DNA from: Rhodovarius crocodyli
GTDB taxonomy: Bacteria > Pseudomonadota > Alphaproteobacteria > Acetobacterales > Acetobacteraceae
Length of the DNA stretch: 64,000 bases
NCBI RefSeq assembly: GCF_004005855.1
Contig: NZ_SACL01000010.1
Span: forward strand, 1 to 64,000
Reading direction: 5' to 3'
In this document: in pieces, positions 35,868-44,167 of the stretch
Layout: each line of letters begins with the position of its first letter
Numbering within the stretch: the first letter of the stretch is position 1
Program-made: the position numbers and the translations under genes
Notes under the pieces: generated by a model
What the model was told of the DNA's origin: nothing
Database searches by the model: none
What the model saw: only the letters and a program-made list of their open reading frames with translations

Positions 35868-36317
35868 ATGAGAGACCCTGATTTGTTGTTGCCGTTCATG
35901 GCCTTATGCCTCTGGGCTACGGCTATTGCCGTTGTCGATCTGCGCCAGCGGCGCATCGGGAACCTGTCGCTGCTTCCGGGACTTGGCATCGCCGTCGCCT
36001 GGCTGCTGTACGCGCCGCCGCAGGGGCTGGCGGGGGCCGCCTATGGCGCCGTCGCCGCCCTTGCCGCCCTGCTTCCCGCCTGGTGGCTGCGCGTCATGGG
36101 CGGGGGCGACGTCAAGCTCGCCGTGGTCCTGGCGCTGATCGACCCCGACGCGCTGCTGCTGGCCCTCATCATCGCCATCCTGGCCGCGCTGGGCCTTGGC
36201 CTGGCGCGGCGCGCGCGCGGCGGCCGCCCGGGGCCGCTGGCCCTGACCGGCATTCCCTTCGCGCCCCTTCTCGTCCCGCCCTTCCTGCTGCTGGTGGGGC
36301 TGCGCCTTTTCGGCTGA
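35868..36317 (+). CDS. Second A24 prepilin peptidase
   Basis: Encodes 149 residues, mostly membrane helices. Both catalytic aspartates are in place: AVVDLRQRRIGN near residue 23 and VMGGGDVKLAVVLAL near 78 (GxGD). It is divergent from the Tad operon and is better conserved at its motifs than the cpaA at 24926-25360. Which of the two processes Flp is unclear; the other may serve TadE or another pilin. Almost all of it (35904-36317) is also covered on the other strand by the C-terminal extension of the EAL protein. Confidence 0.88.
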   Translation: MRDPDLLLPFMALCLWATAIAVVDLRQRRIGNLSLLPGLGIAVAWLLYAPPQGLAGAAYGAVAALAALLPAWWLRVMGGGDVKLAVVLALIDPDALLLALIIAILAALGLGLARRARGGRPGPLALTGIPFAPLLVPPFLLLVGLRLFG

Positions 36318-38624
36318 ATCCGGCAGCGCCAGGGGCTGGCGCCACAGCAGGGGCGGCGCCGCCTGGTTGTCGAGAAGCTCCATCCGCGCCTGCGCCTCGC
36401 TGACCGGGCGCGCGATCAGGTACCCCTGGATCTGCGCGCAGCCCAGCGAGGCCAGCAACGCCAGCTGTTCCTGCGTCTCCACCCCTTCGGCCACCACCGG
36501 AATGCCCAGGGCGCTGCCCAGGGCCAGCACGGCCTCGATCGCCTCTCGCGGGGAGTGCCCTTCCCGGCCCGAAACCAGGCTGCGGTCCAGCTTCAGCTTG
36601 CTGAAGGGGAAGGAGATGAGGGTGGAGAAGGAGGAATAGCCGGCGCCGAAATCATCGAGCGAGATCCGCACCCCGCGCCCGTGCAGCCGGCGCAGCGTCT
36701 GCATGGCCTGCCCGTCGTTCTCCAGCAGGCCGCTTTCGGTGATCTCGAGTTCCAGCCGCGCGGCCGGAAGGCGGTGCCGCGCCAGCGCCTGCTCCACTTC
36801 CAGCACGAAGCCCGGCCGTTCCAGCTGCAGCGGCGAGACATTGACCGCAACCGGCACCGGCAGCGGCCAGGAGGCGGCACGGCGCACCGCTTCCTCCAGC
36901 ACCCATTGGCCGACGGCGTTGATGTGGCCCATCGCCTCGGCGGCCTCGATGAAGCGGGCCGGGCCGATCAGCCCATGCACCGGGTGCTGCCAGCGCAGCA
37001 GCGCCTCGAACCCTGCCAGGCGCATGTCCGACATCCGCATCTGCGGCTGCAGCCACAGGCGCAGCTGCCCGCCCTCGATCGCGGCCGGAAGCTCCTGGGC
37101 CAGCGCCCAGCGTGCCAGGGTTTCCTGGTCGCGCTCGGCATCGGCGGGCTGGGCGCCGCGGCGCGCGCTGCGCGCCCGCAACAGCGCCAGATCGGCCGCG
37201 GTCATCAGCTCATCCGCGCTTTCGCCGTGCTGCGGAAAGCTCGCGATGCCGATGCTGAAGGCCACGCGGCGGGCGATGCCGTCGAGCTGCACCGGCGCGC
37301 GCAAGGTGTCGAGCACGCGCCGGGCCAGCCGCTCAGAGGGCTCGGCCAGCGCGCCGTGCTCATGCAGCAGGGCGAACTCCCCGCCCTCGATGCGCGCCAG
37401 CGTCGTGCCGGGCGGCAGCAGGCCGCGCAGCCGCTCGGCCTGGATGCGCAGCATCTCCTCGGTGGCGGCATAGCCATGCAGGGCCTGGAAGGGGCCGTGG
37501 CCGTCCATGCCGATGCGCATCAGGTTGAAGGCGCCCTGGCGCCCCGTCTCACGCGTCACGGCCTCCTGCAGCCAGCGCATCAGCCAGGCGCGGTTGTGCA
37601 GGCCGGTGGAGGCATCGTGCTGCAGCAGGAAGGTCAGGCGTTCCTCCTGCGCCTGCTCCCGCCGCAGGTCGCGCACCACCAGCAGGCGCGGCCCCTTGTG
37701 GCCGGGCCAGACGGGGCGGGCGACGACCTCGACCGGGATGCTTTCCCGCGCGGCCAGCAGGTCGGCCCGTTGCCAGCCCTGGCCGGTGCCGGCGGCCAGG
37801 GCCGCCGCCAGCGCCCTGCCCTGGCGGGGAAACAGGTCGGACAGGCTGCGCTCCCGCAGCAGGATCTCCGACTGGCCGATCAGCTGGCGCAGCTGGGGGT
37901 TCAGGGCCCGCAGCCGCTCATCCTCCAGCAGCGCCGCGGCCTCGGGCAGGCTCGCGACGATGGCCTCGGCCAGCTCGTCCTCGCGCGCCGATGCCAGGCG
38001 GCGCTCACTGCCCCAGCCGCGCAGCAGCATGAGGGAGAGAGGTGCCGCCAGCAGCGCGGCGAAGGCCGGCCAGCCCCAGGCGCCGGGCACGCCGGCCCGG
38101 GCCGCGGCGGCGAAGGCCAGCCCCATCGCCACCGGCCCGGAGGCGGCCAGCGCCCCCTCCAGCCGCATCAGCGGCACGCTGGCCGCGCCGCACAGCGCAG
38201 CGACCAGCAGCAGGGTCGAAGGCGGGCCCTCGATGCCATGGGCGGTGCCGTCCAGCATGACCCGCGCCACCGCCTGGAACAGCCCGAACCCCGCCGGCAG
38301 CAACCCCGCGCAGAACAGCCCGGCCCACAGTCCCGACCGGGCAGTCGGCAGGGTCCGCAGACCCGAAGCACAGAGCGCTGCGAACAGCGTCCCCGCCACC
38401 GTCAGGCCCAGCAGCCCCAGCCACTGGGCGGGGGTCGCCGCGATCCAATGCGGCGCCAGCGGCAGGGGAATGGCGCAGGCGACCAGCGGCGCGATGCCCA
38501 TGGGCCCCACCTCTCCGCTGCGCAGCATCGCGATGCCCCGCCCGGCGAGCAGCCCCACCAGCAGCATCAACAGGGGCATCCAGTCCAGCCAGAGGCCGGC
38601 GAGGCTGATGTCGGCCGTCATCAT
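35904..38624 (-). CDS. Membrane PAS-GGDEF-EAL c-di-GMP phosphodiesterase
   Basis: Encodes up to 906 residues. About seven membrane helices (10-205) precede a PAS-like region (220-320), a GGDEF domain (335-490) whose signature is EGGEF (413-417) instead of GGDEF, so a cyclase is unlikely, and an EAL domain (510-750). The EAL residues look complete: E540 in FEALLRW, N595, E630 in EITE, D657-D658 in LDDFGAGYSS, K678 in KLKLD, E713 in EGVET and Q733 in QGYLIARP. It should hydrolyse c-di-GMP. The frame has no stop until 35904, so residues about 770-906 are Gln/Arg-rich and antisense to the prepilin peptidase gene. Start overlaps the response-regulator stop (ATGA). Confidence 0.88.
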   Translation of the reverse strand: MMTADISLAGLWLDWMPLLMLLVGLLAGRGIAMLRSGEVGPMGIAPLVACAIPLPLAPHWIAATPAQWLGLLGLTVAGTLFAALCASGLRTLPTARSGLWAGLFCAGLLPAGFGLFQAVARVMLDGTAHGIEGPPSTLLLVAALCGAASVPLMRLEGALAASGPVAMGLAFAAAARAGVPGAWGWPAFAALLAAPLSLMLLRGWGSERRLASAREDELAEAIVASLPEAAALLEDERLRALNPQLRQLIGQSEILLRERSLSDLFPRQGRALAAALAAGTGQGWQRADLLAARESIPVEVVARPVWPGHKGPRLLVVRDLRREQAQEERLTFLLQHDASTGLHNRAWLMRWLQEAVTRETGRQGAFNLMRIGMDGHGPFQALHGYAATEEMLRIQAERLRGLLPPGTTLARIEGGEFALLHEHGALAEPSERLARRVLDTLRAPVQLDGIARRVAFSIGIASFPQHGESADELMTAADLALLRARSARRGAQPADAERDQETLARWALAQELPAAIEGGQLRLWLQPQMRMSDMRLAGFEALLRWQHPVHGLIGPARFIEAAEAMGHINAVGQWVLEEAVRRAASWPLPVPVAVNVSPLQLERPGFVLEVEQALARHRLPAARLELEITESGLLENDGQAMQTLRRLHGRGVRISLDDFGAGYSSFSTLISFPFSKLKLDRSLVSGREGHSPREAIEAVLALGSALGIPVVAEGVETQEQLALLASLGCAQIQGYLIARPVSEAQARMELLDNQAAPPLLWRQPLALPDSAEKAQPHQQQEGRDEKGREGNAGQGQRPRAAAARAPRQAKAQRGQDGDDEGQQQRVGVDQRQDHGELDVAPAHDAQPPGGKQGGKGGDGAIGGPRQPLRRRVQQPGDGDAKSRKQRQVPDAPLAQIDNGNSRSPEA

Positions 38625-39313
38625 TCCTGCACCCTCACGAGAACATAGCCATGCCGGGCAACGCCGTTGACGGCCCAGGGCATGCCCGCCGCCTGCAGCT
38701 TGCGCTGCAGCCGCGCGACCGCCTTGCCGGGCGTGCTGCCGATCGCCTGCGCGTCCAGCAGCTCGGCGATGACATCGCTGGTGACAGGGCGCCCGGGCGA
38801 GCCGAGCAGCGCCTCCAGCAGCACGGCCTCGGGCGGCTGCAGCAGCACCTGGCGCCCGTCGGGGTGCAGCAGGTGCGGCGGCTGGTCGTTGATGCGGCAG
38901 CGCGTGCCGCCCCCGATCGTCTGGACCTGGCGGCGCAGCGCGGCGCGGGTGCGGGCCACCAGCTCGCGCCCGCTCACGGGCTTCACCAGGAAGTCGTCGG
39001 CGCCGCGCTCCAGCGCCAGCACCCGGTCGCTGACATCGCGGTTGGCCGCCACCATCAGGATGGCGGCATCGGTGCTGGCCCGCAGCTGATCCAGCCGCGC
39101 CACCGTGTCCACGCCGTGCAGGTGCTGGTCCAGCAGGATGGCGTGCGGGCGCACATCCATCAGCGCATCCTGCAGGCCGTGCCAGCGGGTGATCACCTCC
39201 GTGCGGAAGGTGTAGGCCGAGAGCGTGTCGGCGTAGGATTCGGCCAGCGCCACGTCGTCATCCACGACGAAGACCAGCGGCGGCGGCTCGACGATCGGGG
39301 TGATGGGGTTCAC
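38621..39313 (-). CDS. Response regulator with winged-helix-like output, GTG start
   Basis: Encodes 230 residues from GTG 39313, which overlaps the kinase stop as GTGA. The receiver domain (about 12-125) has VVDDD (acidic pocket), Asp62 in LLDQHLHGVDT and Lys111 in FLVKP. The conserved Thr/Ser is replaced by Ala (ILMVAANRD, against IIMLTANNN in the paralogue at 44658-45350), so the switch may be altered. The C-terminal part is a weak OmpR-type winged helix ending GVARHGYVLVRVQE. It is probably the partner of the kinase just upstream. Confidence 0.88.
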   Translation of the reverse strand: MNPITPIVEPPPLVFVVDDDVALAESYADTLSAYTFRTEVITRWHGLQDALMDVRPHAILLDQHLHGVDTVARLDQLRASTDAAILMVAANRDVSDRVLALERGADDFLVKPVSGRELVARTRAALRRQVQTIGGGTRCRINDQPPHLLHPDGRQVLLQPPEAVLLEALLGSPGRPVTSDVIAELLDAQAIGSTPGKAVARLQRKLQAAGMPWAVNGVARHGYVLVRVQE

Positions 39314-40677
39314 GCGATGCCTCCCTCGGTCCGGGTGTCGGCAGCCGTGTCCTCTGACCACAGCGGCAGCAGCAGGGTGATGCGCAGGCCGAGCGCGGTG
39401 TTGGCGGCGGAGATGCTGCCGCCGAAGCCCTCGGCGATGCTGGCGCAGATGGCCAGGCCGAGGCCGGTGCCCTTGCCCGCGGGCTTGGTGGTGAAGAAGG
39501 GTTCGAAGGCGTGGCGCAGCACCGCCTCGGGCATGCCGGGGCCGCTGTCCTCGATCACGACCATGGCCCTGGTGTCGCCGTCCAGCGCCGCCTCCACGCG
39601 CAGGCGGCGCGTCTCGGCCGGCTGGTTCTCCATCGCGTCGCGCGCGTTCAGGATCAGGTTCAGCAGCAGCTGCTCCAGCAGCACCCGGCGCGCGCGCAGC
39701 GGCGGCAGCTCCGGGTCGATCTGGCGGATGAACTCCACCCTGCCCTCGGAGAGCGCCGGCATGGCGATCCGCAGCGCGCCGTCCAGCGCATCGGACAGGA
39801 AGACGGGGTCCAGCGAGCCCGTGTCGGCGCGCCCGAAGATGCGCAGATGGTCCATGAAATCCCGCGCGCGCTTGGCCTGTTCCACGATGCGGCCGATGCG
39901 CTTGCGGGTGGGGTCCAGCCCCTCGGCATCCGGCAGGCCGTTCATCGCCGTCTCGCCGGCCAGCAGGATGGTGCTGATCGGCTGGATCATCTCATGCGCG
40001 ATGCTGGTGGCGATGCGCCCCATGGTCGCGAGCTTGGAGGCATGCAGCGCCCGATCCGCGATCTGCCGCTCGGCCGTGCAGTCCACCACCATGCCCACCA
40101 CCCCGGCATAGCCGTCCGCGGCGAGGCCCGTGACGCGCGCGGTGTCGCGCAGCCAGAGCACGGAGCCGTCCTCGCGGCGGACCGAGTATTCCACCATGGC
40201 CTGGCCCTGATCCATCAGGCGCCGGCCGAAGTCGCGCAGGGCCTCCTGCGTCTCGGGGTCCAGGCGTTCCCACCAGCCCTGGGCGGTGCCCTGGCCGTGG
40301 CCGAGGCCCAGCTCCCGCAGCGCCTCATGGCCCTGGCTCATGCTGTCCAGGCGCATGCTGCCGTCGGGGTAGAGTTCACCGAGGTAGACTGCGCCCGGCA
40401 GGCCTTCGAGGATGCGGGAGAGCTTCTCCTCCTCCTTGCGGCGCAGCGCCTCCAGCTCCGCCCCGGCCAGGGCATGGACCTGCCGGCCCTGGTGCCAGAC
40501 GGAAAACAGCAGCACCAGCGCCACGGCCGCGATGCCGGCCAGGCCGAACAGCAGCGGCACCACCGGCAGCACGAGATCACCGGTCGCCGCCAGGCCGAGG
40601 GCCACCACCACCAGCGCCGCCGCCAGGGCGGCGAAGCCGGCATCGAGACCGCGAAGGGAAGCGAGCGCCGCGCGCAT
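39310..40677 (-). CDS. Membrane PAS sensor histidine kinase
   Basis: Encodes 455 residues. Two membrane helices (about 12-32 and 37-60), a short coil, a PAS domain (85-200), a phosphoacceptor box SIAHEMIQPIST with His228, then the catalytic domain: N box LNLILNARDAM near 336, G1 EDSGPGMPE near 378, F box FEPFFTTKP and G2 GKGTGLGLAIC near 405. All boxes look intact. The start lies 2 bases after the tpsB stop and its own stop overlaps the response-regulator start, so exporter, kinase, regulator and EAL protein should be made together. Confidence 0.92.
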   Translation of the reverse strand: MRAALASLRGLDAGFAALAAALVVVALGLAATGDLVLPVVPLLFGLAGIAAVALVLLFSVWHQGRQVHALAGAELEALRRKEEEKLSRILEGLPGAVYLGELYPDGSMRLDSMSQGHEALRELGLGHGQGTAQGWWERLDPETQEALRDFGRRLMDQGQAMVEYSVRREDGSVLWLRDTARVTGLAADGYAGVVGMVVDCTAERQIADRALHASKLATMGRIATSIAHEMIQPISTILLAGETAMNGLPDAEGLDPTRKRIGRIVEQAKRARDFMDHLRIFGRADTGSLDPVFLSDALDGALRIAMPALSEGRVEFIRQIDPELPPLRARRVLLEQLLLNLILNARDAMENQPAETRRLRVEAALDGDTRAMVVIEDSGPGMPEAVLRHAFEPFFTTKPAGKGTGLGLAICASIAEGFGGSISAANTALGLRITLLLPLWSEDTAADTRTEGGIA

Positions 40678-40679
40678 GA

Positions 40680-42395
40680 TCAGAAGTTCCGGCGGAAGAC
40701 GAACACGAAGCGCGGGCGTTCGGCCGTCGGCGTATAGTGCGGGCGCAGGATCGGGTAGTTCACCTCGATGTTGAAGGTCGTGTCCTCGGCCACCGGCATG
40801 CCGATGCCGATGCCGACGGAGGCCGCGCGGTCGCCGCGGTTGAAGGCGATGGGGGGCAGGTTCTCGGTCCGGCCGTAATCGGCGAAGGCGTAGAACTCGC
40901 CGCCCCGGACCATCCGCCCGCCGATGCGCCCGAGGCCGGAGGCCAGATTGTCCACCGGCAGCACCGCGCGGAAGGGCATGGCCAGCGTGGCGGTGGCCGT
41001 CAGCCCGCGGTCGCCGTACAGCGTGGCGGCGCGGAAGGCCCGGCCGACCGTGACGCCGCCATAGGTCACGAGCTCCGACGCCGGCAGGCGTTCGCCCGTG
41101 TACTGGGCGGTGCCGCGCAGGCGCAGCGTCAGCCAGTCGCGCACCAGCACCTGGTCCAGCCGCGCGATGAAGTTGACCTTGGTGAAGGCAGGGTCGCCAT
41201 AGCCCGTGATCCGCTGGCGCGCCCCTGCCCCGTCGATGCCCTGGCTGACCACGACGGCCAGGCTGCCGTTGCGCGTGCCCGCCTCATTGCCCATGGCGAA
41301 GACGGCGCCGGCGCGCAGCACGCGCGTGCCCTCGTCGATCGCGCGCAGGCGGCCGAGATCGGTGCGGTTCTCCAGCATGTCGAAGCCGCCGAACACCTGC
41401 AGCGCCATGGTCGGGCGCAGGATGACGGGATAAGCGAGCTGGATGCCCAGCGTGCTGGCCTGGCCATGCAGGTTGGAATTGGCGGTCTCTCGCAGTTCCA
41501 GCAGGCTGTAGTTGACCGAGGCCACCAGGCCGTTGGTGCCGATGGGCTGCTGGTGCCGCGCGCTGACATAGGTGAAGCGCTGGTTGCCGATCGGCATGCC
41601 GACCGTCAGGCGGGTGCTGTCGCCCTCACGCAGCAGGGCGTTCACGGTCGCGCCCGCGGTGAGCTGGACGTCGCCCAGCTCGCGCGCACCCAGATTGTCG
41701 AGGCCGAGGCCATAGCGCACGGACTGGCGCTGCACGGTGATGATCAGCCGCGCATCGCCCACCGTGGAGGCGGGCTCCAGCCGCGCCTGGATCTTGCGGC
41801 CGGGAATGTCGTTCATCAGCAGCAGGCGGCGCTCCAGCGTGCGGCGCGTCAGCGGCTGCTCGTTGCGGATCGCCTCGGCATGGGCGCGCAGCAGGCTGAG
41901 GTCCGCGCCCTCTGTGTCGCCGTCGATCACGATGTCGGAGATCTGGCCGCGCACCACCCGCACGATCACGAGGCCGCGGGCGAAATCCTGCTGCGGCAGG
42001 GAGAGGCCCACGATCGCATAGCCCGCGGCGCGATGGGCCGCCGACAGGGCCGCCAGCAGGGATTGCAGGTTGGGCAGCGTCAGCGGGCGGCCGGCGAAGG
42101 GCGCCACGGTGTCGCGCAGCACGTCCCGGCCCAGCACCGCATCGCCGGTGATGGCGATATCTGCGATCGCGATGTCGGGCAGCCGGACGCCGGGGGCGGC
42201 CGTCGCCAGGACCGGATCGGCCGGCGCCTGGCCCCGCGCGGGGGCGGGCGGCACGATGTCCGGGCGCATGGTGTCGAAGCCTCGGGCGCCGAGACCCGCC
42301 TGAGCCTGAGCCCCGTTGGCCCAGACGCATGCTGCGAGCGCGAGCGCAAAGCTTCCCGCAACGCAACAATTATTGTGTTTGTCCAAACCCAACAT
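40680..42395 (-). CDS. TpsB-type outer-membrane exporter (ShlB/FhaC/HecB family)
   Basis: Encodes 571 residues from ATG 42395. Signal region MLGLDKHNNCCVAGSFALALAACVWA ends near AQA-Q. POTRA-like domains (about 70-210; IADIAITGDAVLGRDVLRDTVAPFAGRPLTL and QISDIVIDGD) are followed by a 16-strand barrel region (about 215-571) with a final strand ending RPRFVFVFRRNF (C-terminal Phe). TpsB proteins export one large partner adhesin or toxin. No TPS-domain partner is encoded in the window; the upstream Gly/Thr-rich lipoprotein is the only nearby candidate cargo. It leads the kinase/regulator/EAL operon. Confidence 0.9.
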   Translation of the reverse strand: MLGLDKHNNCCVAGSFALALAACVWANGAQAQAGLGARGFDTMRPDIVPPAPARGQAPADPVLATAAPGVRLPDIAIADIAITGDAVLGRDVLRDTVAPFAGRPLTLPNLQSLLAALSAAHRAAGYAIVGLSLPQQDFARGLVIVRVVRGQISDIVIDGDTEGADLSLLRAHAEAIRNEQPLTRRTLERRLLLMNDIPGRKIQARLEPASTVGDARLIITVQRQSVRYGLGLDNLGARELGDVQLTAGATVNALLREGDSTRLTVGMPIGNQRFTYVSARHQQPIGTNGLVASVNYSLLELRETANSNLHGQASTLGIQLAYPVILRPTMALQVFGGFDMLENRTDLGRLRAIDEGTRVLRAGAVFAMGNEAGTRNGSLAVVVSQGIDGAGARQRITGYGDPAFTKVNFIARLDQVLVRDWLTLRLRGTAQYTGERLPASELVTYGGVTVGRAFRAATLYGDRGLTATATLAMPFRAVLPVDNLASGLGRIGGRMVRGGEFYAFADYGRTENLPPIAFNRGDRAASVGIGIGMPVAEDTTFNIEVNYPILRPHYTPTAERPRFVFVFRRNF

Positions 42396-42500
42396 GGTAG
42401 TCACGGCCCTTCCACTTGAAACATTACCACACCGGAAACGGTGCCATAGAATAATTTACGGGCTTCGCAACTTAAGGTTGTGTTTCGGGCAGGGATGAAA

Positions 42501-42530
42501 CCCGGGGCGGCCGGTCAAGGCCGCCCCGGG
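42501..42530 (-). terminator. Strong hairpin between the Gly-rich lipoprotein gene and tpsB
   Basis: A perfect 12-bp stem CCCGGGGCGGCC / GGCCGCCCCGGG with loop GGTCAA lies 6 bases past the lipoprotein stop. The minus-strand sequence after it begins TTTCAT, so termination may be incomplete and some readthrough into tpsB is possible. Confidence 0.65.
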
Positions 42531-42536
42531 ATCATC

Positions 42537-43856
42537 TCAGCGGCCGGTCAGCCGCCCGGTCAGGCCGCCCGTGAGCCCGCTGACGGTCGTCAGCACGCCG
42601 GTCACAGGGGTTGTTCCGCCAGTGGTACCACCGGTGACGCCGCCGACGACGTTGCCGACCGTCTGGGTCACGCCGCCGACCAGGCCGCTGACGGGGTTGG
42701 TGCCGCCCGTCAGGCCACCCGTCAGGCCGGTAACCGTGCCGGTCACGCCCGACAGGGGCGCCGCGCCGCCGGTCAGGCCGCCCGTCAGGCCGGTGACCGT
42801 ACCGGTCACGCCGGAGAGCGGGGCCGCACCACCGGTCAGACCACCCGTAACGCCGGTGACGGCGCCCGTCACGCCGGCCAGCGGGCCGGTGCTGCCAGTC
42901 ACGCCGCCCAGCGCACCGTTCAGCACGCCGTTAACCGTGGTGACGGCGCCCGGAACCAGGCCGTTCGTGCCGGTCACGCCGGTCAGCGCACCGCCGGTCG
43001 CGCCGTTGACGGTGCCCGTCACGCTACCCAGCAGCCCGGCCGTGCCCGGAGGGGCGTTGGCGCCGGTCAGGAGATTGACGTTGATCGGCGACCCGGTGGC
43101 CGTGACGGCCGGGGAAAGCGCCGCGACGTTGGTCAGCAGGGGCGTCTGCCCGTTGCCCAGGATCTGGGTATTGCCGAGCGTGACACCCAGCAGCGGCCGC
43201 GCATCCGCCGTGCCGCCCGGCAGCACAGGGGCCACGCCCAGCAGGTTGGAGGTGCCGGCCAGGGTGGAGTTGACCGTGCCCACCAGGTTCGGGACCGTGC
43301 TGGTGCCGTTCACCACACCGGTGGTGCCGGCCAGGCCGGTCAGCAGACCCTGGACGTTGCCGGTGGAGGAAGTGCCGGACAGCACCTCCGCCTGGATCGG
43401 CGCGGAGGGGGTCGCGGTGGGCGAGAGCAGCCCGACCGAGGTGAGCGACCCCGTGGACGGGGTGGTGGCGCCGGCGACGTTGAGCGAGGCCAACGGGGTC
43501 AGCAGCGAGGACACGGAGGTGCCGGCGATGCCCGTGGCGCCCGTGGCGCCCGTGCCACCCGTGGAACCGGTGCCGCCCGTGGCACCAGTGCCACCCGTGG
43601 CACCGGTCGAACCGGTGCCGCCGCCGACGCCGGCAACGCCCGCGCTGCCCGAGGTACCGGCGCTGCTCGTCGTGCCGCCGCCGCCGGAGGAACCACCGGA
43701 ACCCGAGGAACCACTGCCGCCGGTCGCGGCACCCGGCGTCGCGTCGCCGCCGACCATGCCCAGTTCCGAGCGGCTGTGGCAGGCGCTGAGCGAGAGGGTG
43801 AGAACGAGGCCGAGGGCCGCGCTCTGCATCAGTGAAGCTTTCCTGGAAGCGATCAT
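42537..43856 (-). CDS. Gly/Thr/Val-rich repeat lipoprotein (putative surface protein)
   Basis: Encodes 439 residues from ATG 43856, which has GGAGA 8 bases upstream. The signal MIASRKASLMQSAALGLVLT leads to a lipobox LSAC near residue 26. Then comes a Gly/Ser stretch, a collagen-like Gly-x-Thr tract (GTGSTGATGGTGATGGTG, about 80-112) and, in the last 130 residues, repeats of roughly 20 residues containing LTGG-x-PLSGVTGTVTG; one unit is duplicated exactly. Charged residues are almost absent. No TPS, HYR or Ig domain is seen. An extended, possibly surface-displayed fibre or anchor is inferred from composition and from its position before tpsB. I do not know a characterised homologue. Confidence 0.75.
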   Translation of the reverse strand: MIASRKASLMQSAALGLVLTLSLSACHSRSELGMVGGDATPGAATGGSGSSGSGGSSGGGGTTSSAGTSGSAGVAGVGGGTGSTGATGGTGATGGTGSTGGTGATGATGIAGTSVSSLLTPLASLNVAGATTPSTGSLTSVGLLSPTATPSAPIQAEVLSGTSSTGNVQGLLTGLAGTTGVVNGTSTVPNLVGTVNSTLAGTSNLLGVAPVLPGGTADARPLLGVTLGNTQILGNGQTPLLTNVAALSPAVTATGSPINVNLLTGANAPPGTAGLLGSVTGTVNGATGGALTGVTGTNGLVPGAVTTVNGVLNGALGGVTGSTGPLAGVTGAVTGVTGGLTGGAAPLSGVTGTVTGLTGGLTGGAAPLSGVTGTVTGLTGGLTGGTNPVSGLVGGVTQTVGNVVGGVTGGTTGGTTPVTGVLTTVSGLTGGLTGRLTGR

Positions 43857-44167
43857 CTGCGTGTCTCCATCCAACTGAACAGATCGGGCTTCTCTGGAGA
43901 CGCACCCAAGACGGATACTCCCAGCGCCGCTGATCCAATGAATAGATCGACACGAACCGCCAAAAACACCCGAGAGTTATTGTATTCGAATCACCAAATC
44001 CCCTGAAATCTCCGAAAACATTCCATTTATCACGTTTTGTCATCTTATTTCTGATTTCTCGCGTTCAACGCGCATGCCGGCCAATCTATCGGACAGTTCA
44101 AGTCAATTCGTTGGCTGCTTGAAGCCCTTGGTTTGGCGCAATTTCCATCAGAGGAAAGGGCGCAACC
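43857..44167. other. 311-bp intergenic region upstream of the Gly-rich lipoprotein gene
   Basis: AT-rich compared with its surroundings between about 43920 and 44060. It must carry divergent promoters for the lipoprotein gene (minus) and the XRE regulator (plus). I see no gene and no clear -35/-10 pair. Confidence 0.6.

Noticed and set aside
36555-38648. Long plus-strand frame opposite the EAL protein gene
   Set aside because: It has no domain and a shadow-type composition. The minus strand shows the complete EAL residues.
42571-43878. Open plus-strand frame antisense to the Gly-rich lipoprotein gene
   Set aside because: The minus-strand frame has a lipoprotein signal, a ribosome site and a terminator. 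The plus frame has none of these and only mirrors the repeats.
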